The notes beneath the pieces were generated by a model that was not told the origin of the DNA, made no database searches, and was given only the letters and a program-made list of their open reading frames with translations. A program made the position numbers and the translations under genes. This document shows positions 1 through 5,086 of a stretch of DNA of 9,590 bases, in pieces. The stretch covers positions 1 to 9,590 of the forward strand of contig JBGQHM010000262.1 of the NCBI GenBank assembly GCA_041497995.1. Direction: 5' to 3'. Positions within the stretch are counted from its first letter, which is position 1; each line of letters opens with the position of its first letter. The stretch comes from DATKMS01 sp041497995. GTDB lineage: Bacteria; Desulfobacterota; Binatia; HRBIN30.

Positions 1-1249
1 CGATCTGTTCGCGAAATAGCGGCGACGCTCGCTTCACCGCGCCGAGCTTCCTGTAGCTGTCACCGCGGAACAGCCACGCGTTCCACGCCCAGTTGCCGGC
101 GTAGTAGCGCATCGCCACCAGGAAGGAGACTTTCGAGGGGATCAGGTTGCCAATCAGCGGGAGAACGATCAGGCCGACGACCAGGTAGAACGCTAGCGGC
201 GTGGACCCGACGTCGAGAATGCTCACGTCGGGGTGGCCGACGAACAGGAAGAACGCCGCGTAGAGGCTCAAGACGTTCCATTCGAACACGGCTCCCAACG
301 GCATGTTGCTGATGATGAATCCGTGCAGCATCAGGACCAGACACATGCCGACGACGAGCAGCGGTCCCGCATGCGTCACGAACAGCAGCGTGAGCGGCGC
401 GCCGAATTCGAGCGCCGTGCCGGCGTGCGCCATGATCTTTCCCAGCTGTGACGGGGTGAGGTCGTCGGGGTACGAGACGAACATGCGCCGGCGCAACGAC
501 GCGGCGCGCAGCAGCGGGTTGTTGACGGTCATGACCGGTACGACGTACGAGAACGCGACGGTGAGCTTGGACACCCCCGCCCAGAACCAGATGGCCAGCT
601 GCACGGCCTTGCAGCCGGCGATCCAGTTTCCTGCCAACAGAAAGCAGACGATCATCGCGAAGTGATGCTCGACGCGCGCGGCGAGAAGTATCGTCTTGTC
701 GCCGAGACCGCACAGCGGCAGCAGGACGACGATCGGCATGAGACGCGCCGCCTGGAGCTCGGGGGCCACGAGCGCCCGCAGCAGGGAAGCGAGAAACGCC
801 GCGTACAACGTCACGTCGAGCCACGTCCGCGTCTTGCCCCCGAACAGCGGCAAGTTCGGAAACGGTGCCAGCTTGATGGTGCCCGGTCGCAGGAAGTGCA
901 GGAACGCGGTGAACGGCGGCCACAGATGAAATCCGAGCGGGCCGCTCATGCATCCGAGGCCGAGCACCTCGAAGAGACAGGCCCAGATGACCGCCTTTTG
1001 AAACGCGATCCCTTCGAACCACCACGCGCCGAGCTTCGTTGGGCTGCCAATCCCGGGCGTGAAGCTGCAGAAGAACATCCAGCCCAAGACGAACAGGCAC
1101 AACTTGACCGCGTGGAACAGATACGCGGCGAGCGGCAGGCCGATGCCTTTGAGGACGTAGTCTTCGCACCCAGCGCGGACGAGCTCAGGAAAGCCGTGCT
1201 TCGACAACTCGACCGCGTCGCGCCGCGGTAGCTCGCTGTGTGTATTCAT
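1..1249 (-). CDS. Polytopic membrane protein, probably DUF3556 family (3' end outside window)
   Basis: The frame is open from an ATG at 1249 to the window edge, giving 416 residues without a stop; the C-terminus is missing. A GGGAG Shine-Dalgarno site lies 6 bases before the ATG. A soluble N-terminus of about 30 residues is followed by roughly eight hydrophobic segments (for example LFHAVKLCLFVLGWMFF, VIWACLFEVLGLGC, LLVVGMCLVLMLHGFII). Between them are short conserved-looking stretches: FLRPGTIKLAPFP, FGGKTRTWLDVTLY and YYAGNWAWNAWLFRGDSY. From memory these match DUF3556 transmembrane proteins known from mycobacteria and some deltaproteobacteria, usually nearer 550-600 residues, whose function is unknown. 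The gene starts 18 bases downstream of the VapC stop, so it may be co-transcribed with the toxin-antitoxin pair. The membrane nature is sure; the family name is recognition only. Confidence 0.72.
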   Translation of the reverse strand, partial: MNTHSELPRRDAVELSKHGFPELVRAGCEDYVLKGIGLPLAAYLFHAVKLCLFVLGWMFFCSFTPGIGSPTKLGAWWFEGIAFQKAVIWACLFEVLGLGCMSGPLGFHLWPPFTAFLHFLRPGTIKLAPFPNLPLFGGKTRTWLDVTLYAAFLASLLRALVAPELQAARLMPIVVLLPLCGLGDKTILLAARVEHHFAMIVCFLLAGNWIAGCKAVQLAIWFWAGVSKLTVAFSYVVPVMTVNNPLLRAASLRRRMFVSYPDDLTPSQLGKIMAHAGTALEFGAPLTLLFVTHAGPLLVVGMCLVLMLHGFIISNMPLGAVFEWNVLSLYAAFFLFVGHPDVSILDVGSTPLAFYLVVGLIVLPLIGNLIPSKVSFLVAMRYYAGNWAWNAWLFRGDSYRKLGAVKRASPLFREQI

Positions 1250-1267
1250 TGCCGTCTCCCGCGTCAC

Positions 1268-1669
1268 CTACCGGCGCGCATCGTGTCGTTTGAGTATGCC
1301 CGTCCACCGAAGGATCGGAACGTCGGCCGTCAGCAACGCCGCCCCTTCCGCCAGCGCCGATGCGACGATGAAGCGATCCGCTGGATCGCCGTGGAACTCG
1401 GCCAACTCCGCCGCGCTGACGGCAACCGCGCCGGTGAGTGGCACCTCGCGTATGCCCTGCTCTAAAACTTTCTGCCGCATGGCTTTCGGTGCGAGCGCCA
1501 GCTCCACGCGGCCCTTATCGACCAGCATGGCGATTTCCCAGAACGAAACGGCTGATACCAGCACCGCATCGCGCTGCAGCGCTGCATCGGCCAGCTTGGT
1601 GGCGCGGGCACCCAGTCGCGGGCTGTCCTCCGCCAACCAGATCAGGACATGTGTATCCAAGAGCAGCAT
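1268..1669 (-). CDS. vapC: VapC-like PIN-domain ribonuclease toxin
   Basis: This 133-residue protein begins MLLLDTHVLIWL, the standard opening of a VapC PIN domain. The expected acidic metal ligands are present: D5 (LDTH), E45 (SFWE), D95 and D98 in GDPADRFIV, and D116 in LLTAD. PIN toxins are Mg-dependent endoribonucleases, often cutting initiator tRNA or rRNA, and act in the cytoplasm; the target here cannot be read from sequence. The ATG at 1669 shares its A with the TGA of the antitoxin gene (TGATG), a typical translational-coupling overlap. I prefer it to an in-frame TTG at 1687, which would add six residues. Length is normal and no catalytic residue is missing, so the toxin should be functional. 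Expression is expected from the promoter before the antitoxin gene. Confidence 0.93.
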   Translation of the reverse strand: MLLLDTHVLIWLAEDSPRLGARATKLADAALQRDAVLVSAVSFWEIAMLVDKGRVELALAPKAMRQKVLEQGIREVPLTGAVAVSAAELAEFHGDPADRFIVASALAEGAALLTADVPILRWTGILKRHDARR

Positions 1670-1899
1670 CAGCGGGCGGCGTGCCAACGAGCATCGATCG
1701 GGCTGACGATGTCGTTCCCCGACTTGACCCGCCCCTTGAGAAAGCCCCGCAGCGTCTTGGGCCGCCGCGTCACCGGACCGAGCTGCGCAACCGGCTTCCC
1801 ACGCTTCGTCACCACGACCGGCTCACCCGTCGCCGCGACTTGCTCCATGACCTGCAGACATCTCGCCTTGAACTCGCCGGCGCTCATCGTTCGTGCCAT
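1669..1899 (-). CDS. Phd/YefM-family antitoxin
   Basis: This 76-residue protein has the Phd/YefM pattern: an N-terminal DNA-binding and dimerisation fold (MSAGEFKARCLQVMEQVAATGEPVVVTKRGKPVAQLGPV, approximately residues 5-43) and a flexible C-terminal tail (residues 44-76) that would wrap the toxin. The ATG at 1899 is preceded by GAGGGAG four bases upstream; Met5 is an alternative start. The stop overlaps the VapC start by one base. Proteins of this family neutralise their partner toxin and repress their own operon. The operator-like repeats at 1909-1932 fit such autoregulation. A Phd-type antitoxin with a PIN toxin is a common pairing, so the name VapB is avoided. Confidence 0.92.
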   Translation of the reverse strand: MARTMSAGEFKARCLQVMEQVAATGEPVVVTKRGKPVAQLGPVTRRPKTLRGFLKGRVKSGNDIVSPIDARWHAAR

Positions 1900-1908
1900 A
1901 CGTCTCCC

Positions 1909-1932
1909 TCATGACCATGAACGTGACCATGA
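1909..1932. promoter_or_regulatory. Operator-like direct repeats before the Phd-VapC pair
   Basis: TGACCATGA occurs twice, at 1912-1920 and 1924-1932, with a 3-base gap (12-base period). The first copy is also part of a palindrome, TCATG-AC-CATGA (1909-1920). The second copy overlaps the -10 hexamer of the promoter at 1929-1957, and the first lies in the leader 10-21 bases before the antitoxin start. This is where antitoxin autorepression would be expected. Repeat and position are seen; binding by the antitoxin is inference. Confidence 0.6.
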
Positions 1933-1957
1933 TACGTAGCGCGGCTCGTGCCGTCAA
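1929..1957 (-). promoter_or_regulatory. Sigma70-type promoter of the Phd-VapC operon
   Basis: On the minus strand there is a -35 TTGACG (1957-1952), a 17-base spacer and a -10 TATCAT (1934-1929). Each hexamer matches the consensus at five of six positions and the spacing is ideal. The predicted transcript starts about 20-25 bases before the antitoxin ATG at 1899 and includes its Shine-Dalgarno site. It could also serve the DUF3556-like gene downstream. Confidence 0.7.
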
Positions 1958-2018
1958 CGCAGGTTGTTCACGCGTGATGCGGCAGTGGCGGCAGGCGGTG
2001 TGCCTGTGGGGCGGGGTA

Positions 2019-2093
2019 GGGACATTGGTTTGCGATAGTTGCGGATTCATCTCGCTGCACGCCTTTCGCAACCTACGTCCCTGGGGCTCGGCC
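2019..2093. repeat. Dispersed palindromic repeat, copy A
   Basis: The element runs from GGGAC (2019) to GTCCC (2077-2081) as an imperfect 63-base palindrome, followed by GGGCTCGGCC (2084-2093). The outer arms pair as GGGACATTGG-TTTGCG with CGCAACCTACGTCCC. By hand alignment it is about 80% identical to copy B at 2991-3066, in the same orientation, and the last ten bases are identical. It lies about 80 bases beyond the 3' end of the RelE-type toxin gene. It is MITE- or REP-like in form; it carries no gene, and no T-run that would make it a typical terminator. The rest of the gene-free stretch 1900-2172 holds only the promoter and operator described separately. Confidence 0.75.
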
Positions 2094-2172
2094 GTCCGGC
2101 CGATCACGACCCGAGCTCTGGTGTGGAGGTCCGGAACGGTGATCGTGCGGCTATGGCGCGTACCGGAGGTGT

Positions 2173-2448
2173 TCAGGTGCGATAGATGGCGTGCGTGCCG
2201 ATGTCCACGGTGAAGACGGTATCGCCTTCCACGAAGAAGACCGCACGCAGATCGGCTTCGACGGTGAGGGCGTGGATCGTCTTGCCTGATTTCGCGGACA
2301 AGGCGTGGATCTTGTGGACACCGAGGCGCGGGTCGAACGGATTGGCCTTGAAGATCGTCCACGCTCGACGCACCGCCGCCTTCTGGCGGTCCGGCAAGCG
2401 GTAGAAATTGCGCCAGAAGGTCTCCGACGCTTTGAACTGGTAGCTCAC
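2173..2448 (-). CDS. RelE/ParE-superfamily toxin
   Basis: This 91-residue protein starts at a GTG (2448) that overlaps the antitoxin TGA as GTGA, a four-base coupling overlap. It reads SYQFKASETFWRNFYRL early, NPFDPRLGVHKIHAL in the middle, and DLRAVFFVEGDTVFTVDIGTHAIY at the end. That is the compact alpha/beta RelE/ParE toxin layout: two N-terminal helices, then a beta sheet with conserved basic residues such as R55 and K59. Family members either cleave mRNA on the ribosome (RelE) or poison gyrase (ParE); the sequence alone does not decide which. Longer versions of this frame, up to 2667, merely read through the antitoxin gene out of frame. Length is normal and the gene appears intact. Confidence 0.88.
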   Translation of the reverse strand: MSYQFKASETFWRNFYRLPDRQKAAVRRAWTIFKANPFDPRLGVHKIHALSAKSGKTIHALTVEADLRAVFFVEGDTVFTVDIGTHAIYRT

Positions 2449-2633
2449 TTGGGCGGGCGATCGCGGAGGGCGGCTTCCATGTCCACTACGCGCCCGTGTT
2501 CGATGTCGCCGAGGCCCTGCCAGAAGGACTCGGGAATGGCGTCGTCTTCGAGCCGATGTACCATCTCGAAGACCTCGGCCTGCTCCTGTTTGGGGAGCGC
2601 CTTGATCTGTTCGAGGATTGCTCTTGCGTTCAC
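2445..2633 (-). CDS. Small antitoxin partnered with the RelE/ParE-type toxin
   Basis: This 62-residue acidic, helical protein has a GTG start at 2633. It opens NARAILEQIKALPKQEQAEVFEMV, then IPESFWQGLGDIEHGRVVDMEAAL, and ends DRPPK. The ALP-x-EQ-AEVFE-V stretch followed by a segment with RVVDMEAAL is typical of short antitoxins encoded just before RelE/ParE toxins. No separate DNA-binding domain is evident, so repression would have to come from the short N-terminal helical part. There is no Shine-Dalgarno site before the GTG. A promoter whose predicted start point falls on the GTG suggests a leaderless mRNA. The stop overlaps the toxin start, so production of the two proteins should be coupled. 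Confidence 0.8.
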   Translation of the reverse strand: MNARAILEQIKALPKQEQAEVFEMVHRLEDDAIPESFWQGLGDIEHGRVVDMEAALRDRPPK

Positions 2634-2639
2634 AGGAGT

Positions 2640-2667
2640 ATCTTAATTGGGGCCGGCGGTTTTGCAA
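2640..2667 (-). promoter_or_regulatory. Promoter giving a probable leaderless transcript for the RelE-type module
   Basis: On the minus strand there is a -35 TTGCAA (2667-2662), a 16-base spacer and a -10 TAAGAT (2645-2640). The -10 ends six bases before the GTG start codon of the antitoxin, so transcription would begin at or next to the GTG. No ribosome binding site is seen in this space, which fits leaderless translation. Confidence 0.5.
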
Positions 2668-2702
2668 GGCACGGCGAACCGAAGCGAACCGGCAAGTGGA
2701 GG

Positions 2703-2759
2703 ACGGCGGTCAGCAATTCGACGCCGCTGATCGCCTTCGCTCGGATCGCCGAGGTTGGA
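2703..2759 (+). pseudogene. Remnant of a PIN-domain (DUF3368-like) toxin N-terminus
   Basis: In one plus-strand frame this stretch reads AVSNSTPLIAFARIAEVG. That is very close to the opening of DUF3368-type PIN proteins (V-x-SNSTPLI-x-LA-x-IG). After about 18 residues the similarity stops and the frame continues into tandem repeat sequence. There is an ACG where the start codon would be, with GGAGG directly before it. I read it as the 5' scrap of a deleted toxin gene. The match is from memory and short, so chance cannot be excluded. Otherwise the 475-base gene-free stretch 2634-3108 holds only the promoter and repeats listed separately. Confidence 0.45.
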
Positions 2760-2785
2760 ATCTCGGATCACGCTGTCGGCAGGCT

Positions 2786-2812
2786 ACAGAGGGCACCGAG
2801 AGCACGGAGGAT
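2786..2812. repeat. Three tandem 9-base units
   Basis: Three copies of a degenerate unit ACNGAGRGC stand head to tail: ACAGAGGGC, ACCGAGAGC and ACGGAGGAT. They follow directly on the PIN remnant. Similar short G/A-rich tandem runs are common intergenic filler in environmental genomes; no function is evident. Confidence 0.6.
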
Positions 2813-2882
2813 CACGATTTCACGACGTCATTGCTGAACGAGTTCGGTCGAAGAGCATTTTGGCAGCCCCTGAAATCCTCCG

Positions 2883-2914
2883 GCTGATGGCTGATTGCTG
2901 AGAGCTGAAAGCTG
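2883..2914. repeat. Heptamer tandem repeat GCTGANN
   Basis: There are four full units plus four bases: GCTGATG, GCTGATT, GCTGAGA, GCTGAAA and GCTG. The run lies between the PIN remnant and palindromic repeat B. Degenerate heptamer repeats of this type recur in intergenic DNA of many bacteria; no protein or RNA is suggested. Confidence 0.75.
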
Positions 2915-2990
2915 TACTTGGGCTTCGGTCTGCATCGGATCGAACAGTCCCCTGGAGTGTCTGCGACGAAAGTCCAATGTCTCCCGCGTG

Positions 2991-3066
2991 GGGACGTTGG
3001 TTGCGGTAGTCGCGGATTCATCGCGCTGGGCGCGCCTTTCGCAATTGACGTCCCACGGGCTCGGCC
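2991..3066. repeat. Dispersed palindromic repeat, copy B
   Basis: This is the second copy of the element at 2019-2093, in the same orientation. It runs from GGGAC (2991) to GTCCC (3050-3054), 64 bases, then GGGCTCGGCC (3057-3066). The centre, GCGGATTCATC, is shared exactly with copy A, as is CCTTTCGCAA in the right arm; the right arm ends in ACGTCCC in both. It lies about 45 bases beyond the 3' end of the HEPN gene. Copies A and B therefore bracket the RelE-type module and the PIN remnant as direct repeats about 900 bases apart. Confidence 0.75.
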
Positions 3067-3108
3067 CCCGCTGACAAGTTCCACGTGCCCGGCGCACCGA
3101 ATTCTCTC

Positions 3109-4599
3109 TCATCCCGCCGCCGACAATTCTTCTCGTGCCCGCAACCAGTTGGAGCGTTTGTATATTTCTCCGAACGTGCCTTCGAGAACCATGCCTGTCA
3201 CACGCGTCGGTTCTCGAACTGGCCATCCCAGCAGCGCGAGAAGGAGCCTCTCCGCAATCCACTCAAGGTGAATTCGAGCGATCCAGAGCGAACGATCAAA
3301 TTGCGGCCCAAGAAAGTAACCATGGATCAGTTTGTTCCGCAGCTGACTGAGTGTGATGCCCTCAGGGCTTTCTGCGATCGGCCACAGATCGGACAGGGCG
3401 ATTCGGAAGTGCTCACAAAAGGTGCTCAGAACCGCGCCAACCGAAGCTCGATTGAGTGCATTGAGGGCCGGATTCATCGCCGCTCGGTGCGTTCGATCAA
3501 CTACATTGGCTCTCACCGTCTCTTTCAGAGCGTCCTGTAAGAGACGCCATTCGACGCGCGGAACAACGGTCGCCTTATCGGGATGTTCAGCGACGAAGAG
3601 CTGAACGACTGCTTCGATCGTCGCATACAGACCGAGATAAAAGGTTTCTGTCAGTGTCGCATTTCTGTCTCGATAAAATACGAGCCGTTGGAGCGCTTGC
3701 CTGAGCAAAGGCTTTTGCCGATGTGTCTCGAATACTGGCCAGCAACGCCTCATGAAATCGGCAAAGTCGTGGTCGAAGATGAGCGTGTCGTTGAAAGAAT
3801 GGTTCGGTAGTTGTCGTGGCATCGTAACGTTGCCACGGTAGCGAGAGATGTGCTCCTCTGGTCCTGCCCATGACCAACCTAAACAAGCCACGCGCTGACG
3901 ACTGGCAAAAGACACCACTAGTAAGAAGTCATCGAGCGACGAGGCGACTTCGTCCACGGTCTTTCCAAGCGGAATGTCGCATTCCGCGACGAGTTCTGGG
4001 TACGTGAGGCGCCCCGCTGAAGTGACTTGCGAGTAATAGTGAAAGTCGAACACGGTCCAACCCCACTTCGCTATCGGAAAGGCAAAACGCTGCTGGGATC
4101 GCAGGAACACCTCTCCGCTGAGATCCGGAATCAGCATCTTCCAAGGTTTCAAAAGCACGTTCGGAGTGATGGTGAAGACTGTGTTTGGGAAGCGAGAGTG
4201 GTTGCCTGACCTTGTGACGGTGATCTCGGCTGCTTTTCCTTCGATCGAATAGTCGCGTACACCGCTAGGCCATTGGTGCATTCCCCCATCTTTCCAATCG
4301 ACGACGGGAGCGTCGATTCGGAGCGCCCCGTCATCGTAGGCTAACGAGAACTTGAAGACGTATTTTAGCTGTTCGAACTGTTCACCGGTCGGAAACAATT
4401 GGACCGAGATCGGGTCCTTCCATCTATTGGGTAAGAACAACTCGCAAAGGACATCGGTCACTCTGATCGCCGGAAAAAGCTCCTCGATCTCTTTTGGCCG
4501 TGGTGGCTCGAATCGACTGCGGACGGCGACGACGGTAACGGGAAGCTTGTAGGTAGGATTGGGCGAGGAATTCACGGTGTTCTCGTTGTCATGGGACAT
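3109..4599 (-). CDS. HEPN-domain protein, ApeA-like architecture (putative defence RNase)
   Basis: This 496-residue protein has no signal peptide or membrane segment. Roughly residues 1-260 look beta-rich with many aromatic residues (DFHYYSQVTSAGRLTYPELV near the end of that part). Roughly residues 300-470 are helical: FYLGLYATIEAVVQLFV, then LSQLRNKLIHGYFLG with R421 and H426, then WIARIHLEWIAERLLLALLGW. RNKLIH fits the R-x4-H active site of HEPN ribonucleases, with the favoured polar residue after Arg. A beta-rich sensor-like region followed by a C-terminal HEPN domain is the layout of ApeA-type abortive-infection proteins. I infer that role and have no direct family match for the N-terminus. 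The ATG at 4599 has no Shine-Dalgarno site; in-frame GTG 4629 and ATG 4686 are alternatives. The gene is less GC-rich than its flanks: 30 of 60 bases are G+C in 4141-4200 against 43 of 60 in 5761-5820, which suggests transfer. It has no close operon partner. Confidence 0.75.
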   Translation of the reverse strand: MSHDNENTVNSSPNPTYKLPVTVVAVRSRFEPPRPKEIEELFPAIRVTDVLCELFLPNRWKDPISVQLFPTGEQFEQLKYVFKFSLAYDDGALRIDAPVVDWKDGGMHQWPSGVRDYSIEGKAAEITVTRSGNHSRFPNTVFTITPNVLLKPWKMLIPDLSGEVFLRSQQRFAFPIAKWGWTVFDFHYYSQVTSAGRLTYPELVAECDIPLGKTVDEVASSLDDFLLVVSFASRQRVACLGWSWAGPEEHISRYRGNVTMPRQLPNHSFNDTLIFDHDFADFMRRCWPVFETHRQKPLLRQALQRLVFYRDRNATLTETFYLGLYATIEAVVQLFVAEHPDKATVVPRVEWRLLQDALKETVRANVVDRTHRAAMNPALNALNRASVGAVLSTFCEHFRIALSDLWPIAESPEGITLSQLRNKLIHGYFLGPQFDRSLWIARIHLEWIAERLLLALLGWPVREPTRVTGMVLEGTFGEIYKRSNWLRAREELSAAG

Positions 4600-4626
4600 C
4601 GATGCGATCAAGAATGAGCGCGACCA

Positions 4627-4736
4627 CACTCTTTGATGGCAAATGCCCGGATTCTGATCAGCGGATAATCCGCAAGAGTGGCCCATTTGCCATCGTGGGT
4701 CACTATCAGACGTGACCCGACACTTCGACACTTCGA
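4627..4736. promoter_or_regulatory. Cluster of inverted repeats upstream of the HEPN gene
   Basis: Several perfect symmetries overlap here. GATGGCAAATG (4635-4645) pairs with CATTTGCCATC (4684-4694). CACTCTT (4627-4633) pairs with AAGAGTG (4674-4680), interleaved with the first pair. Inside the loop are the palindromes CTGATCAG (4654-4661) and GCGGAT-A-ATCCGC (4661-4673). Beyond lie GGGTCAC (4697-4703) with GTGACCC (4712-4718), and a tandem CACTTCGA pair (4721-4736). The cluster is 30-140 bases before the HEPN start, so operator sites or an RNA structure are plausible. I could not find a convincing -35/-10 pair. The remaining gene-free sequence, 4737-5086, holds the hairpin at 4905-4970 and nothing else I can support. 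Confidence 0.5.
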
Positions 4737-4904
4737 CAGCCCCCGTGAAATCTCCGACGGACCGTAGATACGGCGCGGACAAACTACCCGTCAAGCGTCG
4801 CGGGGAGGTCGCAGAAGGTCTAGCGAGGCCAACCGAGGTGAGGTGGGAGCCCGCGAGGCCACCCAAGACACCGTGGAAGGCTGCGCCGAGCGTACCTCGG
4901 CCGA

Positions 4905-4970
4905 GATCGTGATTCGTGTCCGTGCTGGTGCTCGTCTTGACGGCCACGCGCACGAACACGACCACGATTC
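4905..4970. repeat. Imperfect long inverted repeat upstream of the molybdoenzyme gene
   Basis: TCGTGTCCGTGC (4914-4925) and GCACGAACACGA (4950-4961) pair at 11 of 12 positions around a 24-base loop. Weaker pairing extends outward through GATCGTG and CACGATTC. The CGTG-rich composition resembles hexamer-based intergenic palindromes seen in other environmental genomes. It lies about 120 bases before the molybdoenzyme start and has no T-run, so I call it a dispersed palindrome, not a terminator. Confidence 0.45.
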
Positions 4971-5086
4971 TGACTTCGTTGCAGTGCTTGAGCGAGGCGC
5001 GTGATGCGGTGCCGCCCCGGGGTTGCTTGCGCCAGCTCGGTCGCACAGGCACGGTTGACCAGTACAGCGAGCGGGAGGGATCGGCG

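Noticed and set aside
60..1169. A 369-residue minus-strand open frame rich in Arg and Ala
   Set aside because: It is an out-of-frame shadow of the membrane protein gene, whose real frame shows hydrophobic segments and runs off the window edge.
1670..1687. TTG start six codons before the VapC ATG
   Set aside because: MLLLDTHV is the canonical PIN start and the TGATG overlap explains initiation at 1669.
1893..2213. A 106-residue plus-strand open frame
   Set aside because: It runs across the toxin-antitoxin promoter, operator and palindromic repeat A and has no domain-like features.
2019..3066. Pair of palindromic repeats as a CRISPR or attachment site
   Set aside because: There are only two diverged copies 900 bases apart, with no regular spacers, no Cas genes, no integrase and no tRNA gene.
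4916..5086. Upstream extension of the molybdoenzyme frame
   Set aside because: It starts within an intergenic hairpin, while the ATG at 5087 has a good GGAGG site and directly precedes the 4Fe-4S motif.
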